Positions 17,561 to 25,977 of a stretch of 64,000 bases of DNA are shown here, one piece after another. Below the pieces are notes generated by a model. That model was not told where the DNA came from. It was given only the letters and a program-made list of their open reading frames with translations, and ran no database searches. The stretch spans positions 43,595 to 107,594 of the forward strand of contig JAKQNP010000046.1 in the NCBI GenBank assembly GCA_029565675.1, in the 5' to 3' direction. The stretch comes from a bacterium (GTDB taxonomy: Bacteria > Zhuqueibacterota > Zhuqueibacteria > Residuimicrobiales > Oceaniaggregativiventaceae). Position 1 is the stretch's first letter. Every line of letters starts with the position of its first letter. Position numbers and translations under genes: made by a program.

Positions 17561-20500
17561 TTATTTGATAAAGGTCATTTTTCGTACCAATTTCGCCTGT
17601 GGTGTGGTCAGGGTGTAGAAATAGATACCGCTGGAAGCGGCAAGACCGTTGTCATCGCGACCATCCCAGGTGACCGTGTGTTCACCGGCTTCGCGCATAC
17701 CGTCGGCGAGAGTGCGGACGGTTTTGCCGAGAAGATCATAGACTACCAGGCTGACTTGCTGAGCCTGCGGCAAGTTGAAGCATATTGTCGTAGTCGGGTT
17801 AAACGGATTGGGATAGTTTTGCTCCAGCGCAAAGATCTGCGGCATGGCAGGGATATCCTGGCCGTCAACTCTCGTGACATTGCCTTCGACGACCGCGAAA
17901 TCATCCCAATAGACCTTGCCAGTGGCCTGATGTTGCAGCCGAGCGCGAATCGACATGCGCTTCGCGTCTGCCGGAGCGGTCAATGTAAAGACATACAGCG
18001 ACCAGTCTTTGCTGGCAACGGTTTGATCAACAACGAAAAAGTCTTCGCCGGCAAATTCAGCCCAACCCTCGTCGTCGGTGTGGTAGGTGGTGGTGAAAAA
18101 GACCGACTTTTCCACATCGTTTTCAGGATTGAGAATAACCTCTTCGGTTTTAACCCAGGCCTGAACCGTATAGACCTTGTTGCCCTCGATCGGATTGCGA
18201 TCGCTGATCGCCACCACTTCAGCCGGATTGTCGGCAGTATCGGAAATGAGCAGCGAGTGGTCACCGGTAAAGGCCTCGTCGCGGGTGATGGTGACGACAC
18301 CGTAATCCTCGTCGCCCAGGCTCATCCGATCTTTCCAGAAGAACCAACCTTCAGGAACGCCGAAATTGGCGTTGTACAGGTCGCCGATCCACCCCTCTGC
18401 ACCCTCTGCCAGACGCATAAAAATATCATCCAGCCAAACGGTGCCGACGGCATTGGCGCCAAAGTGGAATTTGATTGCCAGGGAATCGGCTGTGACCGGC
18501 AAGACGATCGGCACGTCGTTCTTGATTTCGGTCCACTCGATCGTTCCCTGGTTCTGCGGCACTTCAAGCACAATCGGTTCGCCAAAGATCAAGGCGCCTT
18601 CCGCATCATAGAATTCCCAGGTCAACACGACTTTTTCGGCATCGGAAGCAGGAGCGGTGTTGAGATTCTCGGTCTTTACCCAACCGCCCACCTCGATTTC
18701 GATGTCGGGCGGCACGCCATCGACCGGATTCCACTGCAGCTTGGCCATGTTGGCATGGGTGACCCACATCGGGTCATCGTCGCCGGCGCTTTCCTGGATC
18801 ATCAGCGACCGCTGCGGTGAGCGGAATTGCTGACCGTCCCAGCTCAGCGTGGCATCGCCTTCATTGGCTTTGGTCCAGTAAGCCGGCATTTCGGCGTTTT
18901 CGAAACCATTGCCGGCCATGGTTTGGGCAATGGGCACGACAAAAAAGTCGTCCCAATAGACATCGCCGGTCGCCCAGTGCTGCATGCGAGCGCGGATCGA
19001 TATGCGGCGGTCATTCTCTTCGGTGCGCAGTCGGAAGGTGTAGAGCGCCCAGTCGCGGTCGGCTTCTGTCTGGTTGACGACGAAAAAGTCGGCGCCGTGT
19101 GTTTCCGCCCAGCCTTCGGCATCGGAGTGAAAAGTGACAGTGAAAAAGATGGCTTTTTCCACATCGAAAACCGGCAGCGGATTGACACCATCGAGTTTGA
19201 CCCAGGCGCCGATCAGATATTCGGTGTTTGGCTCAACCTGGGTGCGGTCTGACATGGCCACCACTTCGTCGCCATTGGTGTCATCGTCGGCGACGCGCAG
19301 CGAATACTTGCCGCTGTGCGCATAGGTCTCGGTGATCGAAACCACGCCCTTGCCGGCGACTCCCTCGCTCATCTGGCTCTTCCAATAGGACCAACCTGCG
19401 GGAGTACCAAAATTGGCATTGAAGAGATCGCCGATCCAGCCGCTGGCTCCGGGCGCCGGATACATGAAAATATCATCCAACCAGGCCGTGCCGGTGGCGT
19501 TGGCACCAAAGGAGAACATGACCACCAACGAATCGGCCTCAACCGGCAAAACGATGGGGACATCGTTTTTGATTTCTGTCCAGTCGACCGACGCCTGGGT
19601 TTGCGGGACCTTGAGCACCACGGGCTCGCCGAAAATCAGATTTTGTTCGGCATCAAAGAAAGAAAAGGTGAGGCGGATTTCGTTCGCGGCATCGGCAGGG
19701 CTGGTGTTGACGTTTTCGGTTTTTACCCAACCGCCGACAAGCATCTCGATATTTTTGCCCAGGCCGGTTGGGCTGTTCCAGTTCAGCTTGGCCAGATTGC
19801 CCGAGACCCAGCAGGGATCATCATCGCCATCGCTGTCATAAATCTTGAGCGAGCGTTCAGCAGAGCGATATTGATCGCTTGCCCATTCGACCAATGCGTC
19901 GCCGTTGGGATACGGATTCCAATAGGCCGGATTGAGCGATTCGTCAAACGTATAGTTCTGTTTCGCCACCTCAACCGGATAGATGCGAAAATCGTCCCAA
20001 TAGGTGTCGCCAACCGTTTGGTGTTGCATGCGAGCGCGCACCGAAATACGAGTCGCTTCGGCCGGTGGAGTGAAGGTGAATTGATAGAGACGCCAGTCAC
20101 AATCGCTGCTGGACTGATCGACGACAAAGAAATCCTCACCGCCGACTTCAGCCCAATCCGCCGCATCCGTATGATAGGTGACCGTGAAAAAGACGGCGGT
20201 TTCGACTTCGCGTTTGGGATTGACGTTTACACCCGCCAGCTTGACCCAGGCCGACAACCCATAGGAACGTCCGGGCTCGATAGGCTGACGATTGGAGATC
20301 GCCACCACTTCAGCGGGATTGTCGGCTGTATCGCCGATGCGCAATGAATAGTTGCCGCTGTGTGCAGCGTTGCTGGTGATGGAGACCACACCGTAATCCT
20401 GGTCGCCCAGGCTCATCCGGTCTTTCCAGAAAAACCAGCCTTCCGGCACACCAAAATTGGCGTTGTAGAGATCGCCGATCCACCCCTCGGCACCTTCGGC

Positions 20501-21094
20501 CAGCCGCATGAAGATGTCGTCCAGCCAGGCGGTTCCGGTGGCATTGGCGCCGAAAGCAAAACTGATGATCAGCTCGGCAGCTGGAACCGGCAGAACAATC
20601 GGCACATCATTTTTGATCTCCACCCAGTCGGTGCCTGCCTGATCTTGCGGGATTTTGAGCACCATGGGTTCATTGAAAATAATCCCGCCAGCTGCATCTT
20701 TGAAGGTGAAAACCAGATGAATTTCCGCGTCGGCGTTGGCCGGATTGGTGTTGACGTTTTCCGTCTTGACCCAGCCGCCGACTTCGATCTCGATGTTCTC
20801 AGTGACGCCAGAGGTCGGATTCCAATTCAAAGTGGCCAGGTTGCTCGATTGCCAGGCAGGGGCGTCCGCGCCGCTGGATTCAGAAATCTTGAGCGAACGC
20901 TCGGGCGAGCGGTAAACATGTTCGTCCCAGATAACCTCTGCGTCTGCAGCATCGATCTTTTGCCAGTGACCCGGCACCTCGGCGCTCTCGAAACCGCCGT
21001 TGGTCAGGGTGTTGATCTGGGAATAGACGGTGGAAACTCCCAGCAACACCAAAGCTGCAGCGAAAATCGCTGTCAAAGATTTGCTCACACTCAT
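17561..21094 (-). CDS. Secreted protein with three tandem two-part beta modules and FlgD-like sorting domain
   Basis: A protein of 1177 residues. ATG 21094 follows GAGAGG and starts a clear signal peptide (1-26, ending 'VSTVYSQ'). Mature sequence: three tandem units of ~350 residues. Each has a first jelly-roll-like part ('FESAEVPGHWQ', 'RSPERSLKISES', 'VGGWVKTENVNT', 'TGTAWLDDIFM') and a second part ('GWIGDLYNANFG', 'GWFFWKDRMSLGD', 'ISVRARMQHQ', 'YWDDF'). Both parts resemble CBM4/9-type carbohydrate-binding folds, but the family is not certain. The last ~95 residues are a sorting-type domain ('EQNYPNPFNPTTTICFNL' to 'SSGIYFYTL'). No catalytic motif is seen. A multivalent surface glycan-binding role fits the locus (inference). 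It probably has its own promoter in the 400-bp gap upstream. Confidence 0.88.
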   Translation of the reverse strand: MSVSKSLTAIFAAALVLLGVSTVYSQINTLTNGGFESAEVPGHWQKIDAADAEVIWDEHVYRSPERSLKISESSGADAPAWQSSNLATLNWNPTSGVTENIEIEVGGWVKTENVNTNPANADAEIHLVFTFKDAAGGIIFNEPMVLKIPQDQAGTDWVEIKNDVPIVLPVPAAELIISFAFGANATGTAWLDDIFMRLAEGAEGWIGDLYNANFGVPEGWFFWKDRMSLGDQDYGVVSITSNAAHSGNYSLRIGDTADNPAEVVAISNRQPIEPGRSYGLSAWVKLAGVNVNPKREVETAVFFTVTYHTDAADWAEVGGEDFFVVDQSSSDCDWRLYQFTFTPPAEATRISVRARMQHQTVGDTYWDDFRIYPVEVAKQNYTFDESLNPAYWNPYPNGDALVEWASDQYRSAERSLKIYDSDGDDDPCWVSGNLAKLNWNSPTGLGKNIEMLVGGWVKTENVNTSPADAANEIRLTFSFFDAEQNLIFGEPVVLKVPQTQASVDWTEIKNDVPIVLPVEADSLVVMFSFGANATGTAWLDDIFMYPAPGASGWIGDLFNANFGTPAGWSYWKSQMSEGVAGKGVVSITETYAHSGKYSLRVADDDTNGDEVVAMSDRTQVEPNTEYLIGAWVKLDGVNPLPVFDVEKAIFFTVTFHSDAEGWAETHGADFFVVNQTEADRDWALYTFRLRTEENDRRISIRARMQHWATGDVYWDDFFVVPIAQTMAGNGFENAEMPAYWTKANEGDATLSWDGQQFRSPQRSLMIQESAGDDDPMWVTHANMAKLQWNPVDGVPPDIEIEVGGWVKTENLNTAPASDAEKVVLTWEFYDAEGALIFGEPIVLEVPQNQGTIEWTEIKNDVPIVLPVTADSLAIKFHFGANAVGTVWLDDIFMRLAEGAEGWIGDLYNANFGVPEGWFFWKDRMSLGDEDYGVVTITRDEAFTGDHSLLISDTADNPAEVVAISDRNPIEGNKVYTVQAWVKTEEVILNPENDVEKSVFFTTTYHTDDEGWAEFAGEDFFVVDQTVASKDWSLYVFTLTAPADAKRMSIRARLQHQATGKVYWDDFAVVEGNVTRVDGQDIPAMPQIFALEQNYPNPFNPTTTICFNLPQAQQVSLVVYDLLGKTVRTLADGMREAGEHTVTWDGRDDNGLAASSGIYFYTLTTPQAKLVRKMTFIK
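17870..21016 (-). repeat. Three tandem ~1.05-kb coding repeats
   Basis: Approximate unit borders are 21016-19960, 19960-18910 and 18910-17870, all in one reading frame. Units 1 and 3 are the closest in their second halves: the peptide stretch 'GWIGDLYNANFGVPEGWFFW' is identical around 20400-20490 and 18310-18400, with only scattered third-position changes in DNA. The similarity points to duplication within the gene. Confidence 0.8.
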
Positions 21095-21491
21095 GATGAT
21101 CCTCTCTTGTTGATTGGGATGGTGAATGTTGCAAACGGATTGAGCTGTTTCTACAAACTTGACTCGCCAAGATGGGGGAGGGCGAACAGAACAGATGCTT
21201 TTGTTCCCTTTCCACCCTCGACCAGCACAGACCTCACCTCCTTTCATCTCTATCGATTAACATTCGGACACGCAAAATCAGCAATGCCCAGGCGGTTCGT
21301 TCTTTTCGCGCGTCGAAACAAGTCAATGCCATTGAAAGGGGAATGACTATCATTGTCTGTCGACAGCGGAGCGAGTTCAGCGAACGGTTTGCCCTCTGCG
21401 ATTGAGGGAAGGGATAAATCTGTCGAGCGTTTGATACTGTCAAAGATCGATGCGGCGGTGGCAGTCGTCCGATGACATGGGACGGCGGCAA
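21095..21491. other. 397-bp gap upstream of the repeat-module gene
   Basis: No convincing gene of normal size. On the minus strand the gap holds AAAGGAGGTGAG (21244-21233), a full-length match to the 16S anti-Shine-Dalgarno complement. It precedes a 25-codon GTG frame (21228-21151). A LacI-like partial palindrome TCGAGCGTTTGA lies at 21423-21434, and a 10-bp palindrome CTGTCGACAG at 21357-21366. It probably contains the promoter of the secreted protein gene and a leader, but I could not pick clear -35/-10 boxes. Confidence 0.4.
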
Positions 21492-22511
21492 TCAACTGCG
21501 TGGCTGGTTGGAGGATTCGCGGATGATCAGTCGGACTGGAATCGTAATCTTTGTGCCGTATTCAGCGGTGTTTTTGATCATATCGACCAGTTGGCGCAAA
21601 GCGATGGCACCCATTTTTTCTTTGGGCACATGAACAGTCGTCAGTGCAGGGTGCAAGTTTTGCGCCGATTCGACGTCATCGAATCCGGTAATCGAAAAAT
21701 CGTTTGGCACATGAAAACCATTCCCCTGACAGGCGCGTACCGCACCGACGGCCATCGCGTCGTTGGCAGCGACCACGGCGGTGAATTTGTTGTGATGCGG
21801 CAGCAGTTTTTGCATAAGGGTATAGCCGGTTTCGATGCCGCTCATCTCCTCTTCTGCTGCCACACAATCGTTATCGACACACAGGCCGGCGTCGGCTAGC
21901 GTTTGTTGAAAGGCGTTGAAACGTTGGCTCATGCCAGGGTGCTTCATGTCGCCGCCGATAAAGGCAAACCGGCAATGGCCGAGCTTGATGAGGTGATGGA
22001 CGATCGCGCGAATCCCGCCGACGTTGTCGATTAAAACCGCAGAGTGCTTCGTGTCTGGCAAGTCATAATCGACAAGGACGATGGGCAAATCACGCATGGC
22101 GATATAATCGACAATTTTGTGCGGCACAGTGCCGACGAGAATCACGCCATCGACGTTGCGCTCGAGGAGAAATCGCGGCGCCCGATCGGCGTTGAAATGT
22201 TTGTCGATGGTGGTAAGAAGGATATAGTAGTCAAAGGAACGGGCTTCGAATTCGGTGCCGAGGAAGATTTTGGTGTAAAAGGGTTCTGCCTGGGAAAAGT
22301 GGTCGGTGGAGAGAATAAAGCCAAAATTGCCGCTGCGCTGGGTGACCAGACCGCGAGCTGAGCGTTGGGGATGGTAGTCGAGCTGCTCCACCGCTTGTTT
22401 GACTTTGGCTTCGGTTTTTTTGCTGACGCGGCCTTTGTTGTTGACCACCAGCGATACGGTTGACACCGCCACCCCGGCCAAACGAGCCACATCGCGTATG
22501 GTTGCTGTCAT
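21492..22511 (-). CDS. LacI-family transcriptional regulator
   Basis: A protein of 339 residues from ATG 22511. The longer TTG start at 22538 is unlikely. The N-terminal helix-turn-helix is 'TIRDVARLAGVAVSTVSLVV' with hinge region 'KVKQAVEQLDYHPQRSARGL'. The sugar-binding periplasmic-type core follows, with 'NVDGVILVGTVPHKIVDYI', 'FIGGDMKHPGMSQRFNAF' and 'VVAANDAMAVGAVRACQG' and the usual 'PVRLIIRESS' tail. It is the evident local regulator of the carbohydrate locus. A perfect palindromic operator overlaps the predicted start of its own transcript, and a degenerate copy abuts its start codon, so autoregulation is likely. Effector sugar unknown. Confidence 0.94.
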   Translation of the reverse strand: MTATIRDVARLAGVAVSTVSLVVNNKGRVSKKTEAKVKQAVEQLDYHPQRSARGLVTQRSGNFGFILSTDHFSQAEPFYTKIFLGTEFEARSFDYYILLTTIDKHFNADRAPRFLLERNVDGVILVGTVPHKIVDYIAMRDLPIVLVDYDLPDTKHSAVLIDNVGGIRAIVHHLIKLGHCRFAFIGGDMKHPGMSQRFNAFQQTLADAGLCVDNDCVAAEEEMSGIETGYTLMQKLLPHHNKFTAVVAANDAMAVGAVRACQGNGFHVPNDFSITGFDDVESAQNLHPALTTVHVPKEKMGAIALRQLVDMIKNTAEYGTKITIPVRLIIRESSNQPRS

Positions 22512-22524
22512 CGAAACGTTTTTA
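22511..22524. promoter_or_regulatory. Second, degenerate LacI-type operator at the lacI start codon
   Basis: TCGAAACGTTTTTA matches the first nine bases of the perfect operator at 22757-22770 and keeps the central CG. Its last base pair overlaps the start codon. It may serve as an auxiliary operator for looping or roadblock repression. Confidence 0.4.
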
Positions 22525-22756
22525 CTTCTGTTTGACAAGGAAACGATCCCTTATGATCAGCGCACTGACCGATCGTGATTTTTTCTCTTGCCTTCACCCT
22601 GGTTTCGCGCCAAAAAAATGGTTAAATAGGGCAATCCGGCAGCCGATAATCGCGATCTGCAGCAGAAAATCCACGGAGTGAAGATCGATATCTAGTTTGT
22701 GTCAGCAGAATTCCACGGCGTGTTCAGGAAGAGCAAAAGTGTAAGACAAGTCGTTG
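22525..22756 (-). other. Long leader upstream of the LacI gene
   Basis: Between the predicted transcription start near 22768 and the ATG at 22511 there are about 255 bases without a convincing gene. No strong ribosome site precedes the ATG. A second, closer promoter cannot be excluded. Confidence 0.35.
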
Positions 22757-22770
22757 TCGAAACGTTTCGA
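22757..22770. promoter_or_regulatory. Perfect 14-bp LacI-family operator
   Basis: TCGAAACGTTTCGA is a perfect palindrome with the central CG typical of LacI/GalR operators. It begins four bases downstream of a TATATT -10 box on the minus strand, so a bound repressor would cover the transcription start. It lies ~250 bp upstream of the LacI gene. Confidence 0.7.
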
Positions 22771-22774
22771 TTTA

Positions 22775-22803
22775 AATATAAACCGTTTGCCTATCCATGT
22801 CAA
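22775..22803 (-). promoter_or_regulatory. Sigma70-type promoter for the LacI gene
   Basis: On the minus strand TTGACA (22803-22798), a 17-bp spacer and TATATT (22780-22775) form a near-consensus promoter. The palindromic operator sits immediately downstream. Confidence 0.7.
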
Positions 22804-22821
22804 GAGAAAAATTGTATAAGC

Positions 22822-22847
22822 AAAAAAAAGCCGCAAACCCGGCGGCT
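22822..22847 (-). terminator. Intrinsic terminator of the beta-mannosidase gene
   Basis: On the minus strand AGCCGC, a 7-base loop and GCGGCT are followed by an uninterrupted run of T (22829-22822). It lies 19 bases past the stop codon of 22866-25418. Confidence 0.8.
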
Positions 22848-22865
22848 CGCGGCTGCTGTGCAAAA

Positions 22866-25418
22866 TCATCGCCAGCGCAGCACCATCTCCACCCCGTCCA
22901 AAACTTCGGCAGAACCGCTGATCTCGATCAACGCTCTTTTACCCCCGGGTAAATCGAAATAATTGTCGCTTAAAAGCAGCTTCGCGTCGTTGAATGCCAA
23001 ATGAACATTAAGCGCATATCCGTCGCTCTGCAGCTCAATTTCCAGCTGATCTGCCGCCAAACGTTTCCTCTTCATCCTGACTTGCGCCCCCAGCCTCTGC
23101 AATTCCTTGATCGGAACAAAAAAATGGCGGTTGACCGGGATCAAATTGTTCTTTTCCTCAACCCAAAGATAGTGCCCGGCATCCGCCTCCAGTTGTTCTC
23201 CTGTCCAGCGGGCGATGCATTGGCTTGCCTGCGCCGCGATCTGCGCGTGAACGTCTGTTTGCATCGCGACAGCCCCGCTGAACGACGCGTTTTCTACCAT
23301 CCAGTCGCCTTCGAGCGGCTGATTGCGGTCATTCGTCACCCACAATTCGATGCTGCCATCCGGACACGGTTTGAAGGACGCCAAAACTGGCGCATATGAA
23401 CGCTTGGCTGCGTAGTAGCCGGCCTTGCCGAAACCATTATAATCGACCACGCTCCAGCTCAATACCGGCCAACAATCGTTGAACTGCCAGAACAATGCTC
23501 CTGAACAGTGCGGTTTGCGACGCCTAAAGTGCTCGATGCCGCATTTCAGACCTTCTGCTTGCGCAATCATGCTGAAATCGATGTATTCATCCAGGTCGTT
23601 GGGCAATCCGGTCACGGACTGCATCAAGTTGTCGCCCTTGTTCTTGGGAAAGTCCTTGTTGTGGTGGTCCATCGCAGGGCTGTGGTGATAGAGCTGCTCA
23701 GCGGGAATGACACGGCGCAGCGTCTCGAAAACGGGAGAAGCGTGCATACCGAATTCACTGATAAAACGGCCCTGGTCTTGCAGATAATGCAAAAACGAGA
23801 CCCCTGCCGGTGTCTGAACGGTCTGTGGTTTGTCTCCAAATCGGCGCGGCTGGTCGCCGTGCCAGACGGTCCAGTTGTGCCGATCGCCGTCTTCCATGCT
23901 GTTGTGGTCGTTGCCGCCATAAGGGCTGCCCGGCCAATAGGGAATGCGGCCATCCAGCTCGGCGACAATACGGGGCAAGAGATGGTGGTACAAAAACGAA
24001 CCCGGGACCGGCTCGTTGCCGCCTTTTTCCCACACTTCTTTATCGTGGTTCCACTGGTTCTCATTGTTGCCGCACCACAGAGCCAAACAGGGATGGTTGC
24101 GCAGGCGTCGGACCTGGTAGCGAGCTTCATTTTCGACCTCGCGCCTGAAAGCCGGATCGTGATCGGGGTACATGGCACAGGCAAACATGAAATCCTGCCA
24201 GATCAGGATGCCATAGCGGTCGCATAGATCATAAAACGCGTCATGCTCGTAAATTCCGCCGCCCCAAATCCGCAACATGGTCATGTTGGCCTGGCGCGCT
24301 CCGGTCAGCAAACGCTGGTAACGTTCGTCCGGTATGGCGGCGACAAAGGAATCGGCCGGGATCCAGTCTGCGCCCTTGGCGAAAATAGGCACGCCATTCA
24401 GAATGAAGCGGAAAAACCGGGTGCCGGGTTCGTCAGTATCAACCGATTGATCGAGTTCGATGGTTCGAATGCCTGCTTCTTGCAACTGTTCGTCGACCAC
24501 CTGGTTGCCGGCGATGAGCTTGACCCGCAAGGCATAGAGATCCGGGCTGCCCAGTTCATGTGTCCACCACAGTTTGGGCTGATCGATGACCAGATAAGCG
24601 GTTGCCCGGCGGTCTTTGCCGCTGCCAGCCAATTGGAGTTTCGTCCGCATTGCAGCCGTGCTTTTGACGTGATCCTGGCCTGGCTCGAAGAGTTCAATCT
24701 CAGCATGCAGAGCGTCGGCGGCGGCAAAGGCCTCGGCCTCGACGCGGATACCGATCACCGCCTGTTTGTCTTCGATGGAGAGGGTGTAGAAATGCACGCC
24801 GCTCAAGGCCGCTTGTTTTTGCAGCATCAGGTGGACCGGCCGCCAGATGCCGATGCCAGGCAAACGCGGACCCCAGTCCCAGCCATAGCAGAATTGCGCC
24901 TTGCGCATGGCAACGCGCTCAGGATTCGGCCCCCAGGAAGCAAACGGTCCGCAATCCTGTGCATGGGCAAGCGGTGGATCAAAACAGACGGTCAAGACGT
25001 TTTGGCGGCCGACAAGCAATCGGTCGCTCACATCATAAACCGCTTCGCAGAACATGTTGCGATGCGAACCGATCGCTTCGCCGTTCAGCCAGATCGATGC
25101 AAACGTATCGAGGCCGTCGAATACCAGCAACCAGCGTTCATCATCGCCGGGCTTTGCCTCGGGGCCTTTGAATGCACAGCGAAACCACCACTCCCGCTCC
25201 TCCATCCAGAGGCATTCGTCCTCATTGCGATCGATAAATGGATCCGGAATGCGGCCATTATCGATCAAGACACGATGCACATCGCCCGGCACCTGGATGG
25301 AAAACCAGTCGGAATCTTCTGTATCGGGTGCAAACAGAGATTTTTTTATGCCCTCTCCCGGCGCCGAATCAAAAAATTTCCATGAGTTGAGCAAGTAATG
25401 CCTTTGCGATTTGTCCAT
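22866..25418 (-). CDS. Beta-mannosidase, glycoside hydrolase family 2
   Basis: A protein of 850 residues from ATG 25418, seven bases behind GGAGG. An in-frame GTG/ATG pair further upstream lacks a ribosome site. No signal peptide is seen, so it is probably cytoplasmic. GH2 layout: sugar-binding jelly-roll at the N-terminus ('LLNSWKFFDS', 'WFSIQVPGDVHRVLIDNG', 'FDGLDTFASIWLNG'), Ig-like domain, TIM barrel. The general acid/base is E453 in 'WCGNNENQW' and the nucleophile E555 in 'ISEFGMHASP', both in GH2 mannosidase contexts. 'YGWDWGPRLPGIGIWRPV' is a beta-mannosidase signature. It hydrolyses terminal beta-mannose from oligosaccharides, suggesting that a mannose-containing beta-glycan is the target of the adjacent locus. 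It is monocistronic: a terminator follows. Confidence 0.94.
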   Translation of the reverse strand: MDKSQRHYLLNSWKFFDSAPGEGIKKSLFAPDTEDSDWFSIQVPGDVHRVLIDNGRIPDPFIDRNEDECLWMEEREWWFRCAFKGPEAKPGDDERWLLVFDGLDTFASIWLNGEAIGSHRNMFCEAVYDVSDRLLVGRQNVLTVCFDPPLAHAQDCGPFASWGPNPERVAMRKAQFCYGWDWGPRLPGIGIWRPVHLMLQKQAALSGVHFYTLSIEDKQAVIGIRVEAEAFAAADALHAEIELFEPGQDHVKSTAAMRTKLQLAGSGKDRRATAYLVIDQPKLWWTHELGSPDLYALRVKLIAGNQVVDEQLQEAGIRTIELDQSVDTDEPGTRFFRFILNGVPIFAKGADWIPADSFVAAIPDERYQRLLTGARQANMTMLRIWGGGIYEHDAFYDLCDRYGILIWQDFMFACAMYPDHDPAFRREVENEARYQVRRLRNHPCLALWCGNNENQWNHDKEVWEKGGNEPVPGSFLYHHLLPRIVAELDGRIPYWPGSPYGGNDHNSMEDGDRHNWTVWHGDQPRRFGDKPQTVQTPAGVSFLHYLQDQGRFISEFGMHASPVFETLRRVIPAEQLYHHSPAMDHHNKDFPKNKGDNLMQSVTGLPNDLDEYIDFSMIAQAEGLKCGIEHFRRRKPHCSGALFWQFNDCWPVLSWSVVDYNGFGKAGYYAAKRSYAPVLASFKPCPDGSIELWVTNDRNQPLEGDWMVENASFSGAVAMQTDVHAQIAAQASQCIARWTGEQLEADAGHYLWVEEKNNLIPVNRHFFVPIKELQRLGAQVRMKRKRLAADQLEIELQSDGYALNVHLAFNDAKLLLSDNYFDLPGGKRALIEISGSAEVLDGVEMVLRWR

Positions 25419-25977
25419 CCACACGCCTCCGGCTGTTTTGGTGCTGTGCATTTTCACAATCCATTCATGTTTTGGCTGTAACAGCCATCCCGCCGGGCTT
25501 GGCGGAAAAAATTAAAACTACACATTTTCATAGCAAAATCAACAGGTTTTGTTGCTGTTGGCTTTCACCCAGATTCGGTGTTAACCGAATCAAAAATCAT
25601 TCAATCACTTATTCCTTATGCGGTTGGACAAATGGCAGTTTTCACCCTCTGTGTAGTGCTATCAGATTGATTTTCTGTGAAATTCGGTGCTCTGCACCGA
25701 ATCCGGGTTTCAGTTTTTATGCTTTTCCGGCGTGGCAGAAAACCCCCGCTGTTTGTCTGCATGCGCAGGCGGTCGTTTGCCGACCGCCAGTCGCAAGCGC
25801 ACTGTGCGATCGAGACGTGTAGGGCAAGGCGGAGCCGGGATGGAATTTTCTCAGGCAAACCCGGCAAAATTCCGACTGCGGGACAAAGCCCCGGACGCCA
25901 GTGTGCGATTTTGCGTCGAAAGACTCCGAGCGGGCAATCTGGCTGAATTTAAGTGTGATTTCAGGACGGCAATCCAA
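25419..25977. other. 559-bp intergenic region carrying repeat copy 1 and hairpins
   Basis: I see no gene here. Near the mannosidase start lies GGCTGTAACAGCC (25474-25486), a 6-bp inverted repeat around one base, next to a CCGCC/GGCGG hairpin (25490-25505). Either could be an operator or leader structure. The 139-bp dispersed repeat follows (25571-25709). A perfect 8-bp hairpin GGCGGTCG/CGACCGCC lies at 25768-25788, between the repeat and the MATE gene end. The remaining ~180 bp hold nothing I can identify. Confidence 0.5.
25571..25709 (+). repeat. Dispersed intergenic repeat, copy 1
   Basis: The element is bounded by two hairpins: GATTCGGT/ACCGAATC (25572-25591, loop GTTA) and ATTCGGTGC/GCACCGAAT (25682-25702, loop TCT). 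Its reverse complement recurs at 36373-36511 with the same hairpins and shared interior words, such as TATGCGGTT and GCTATCAGATTGATTTT. It encodes nothing. Confidence 0.75.

Noticed and set aside
17678..20347. Several long plus-strand frames opposite the triplicated secreted protein
   Set aside because: They repeat with the same period as the coding repeats, as expected for shadows, and have no signal peptide or recognisable motif.
24243..25385. A 380-codon plus-strand frame opposite the beta-mannosidase
   Set aside because: Shadow frame. The minus strand has both GH2 catalytic motifs.
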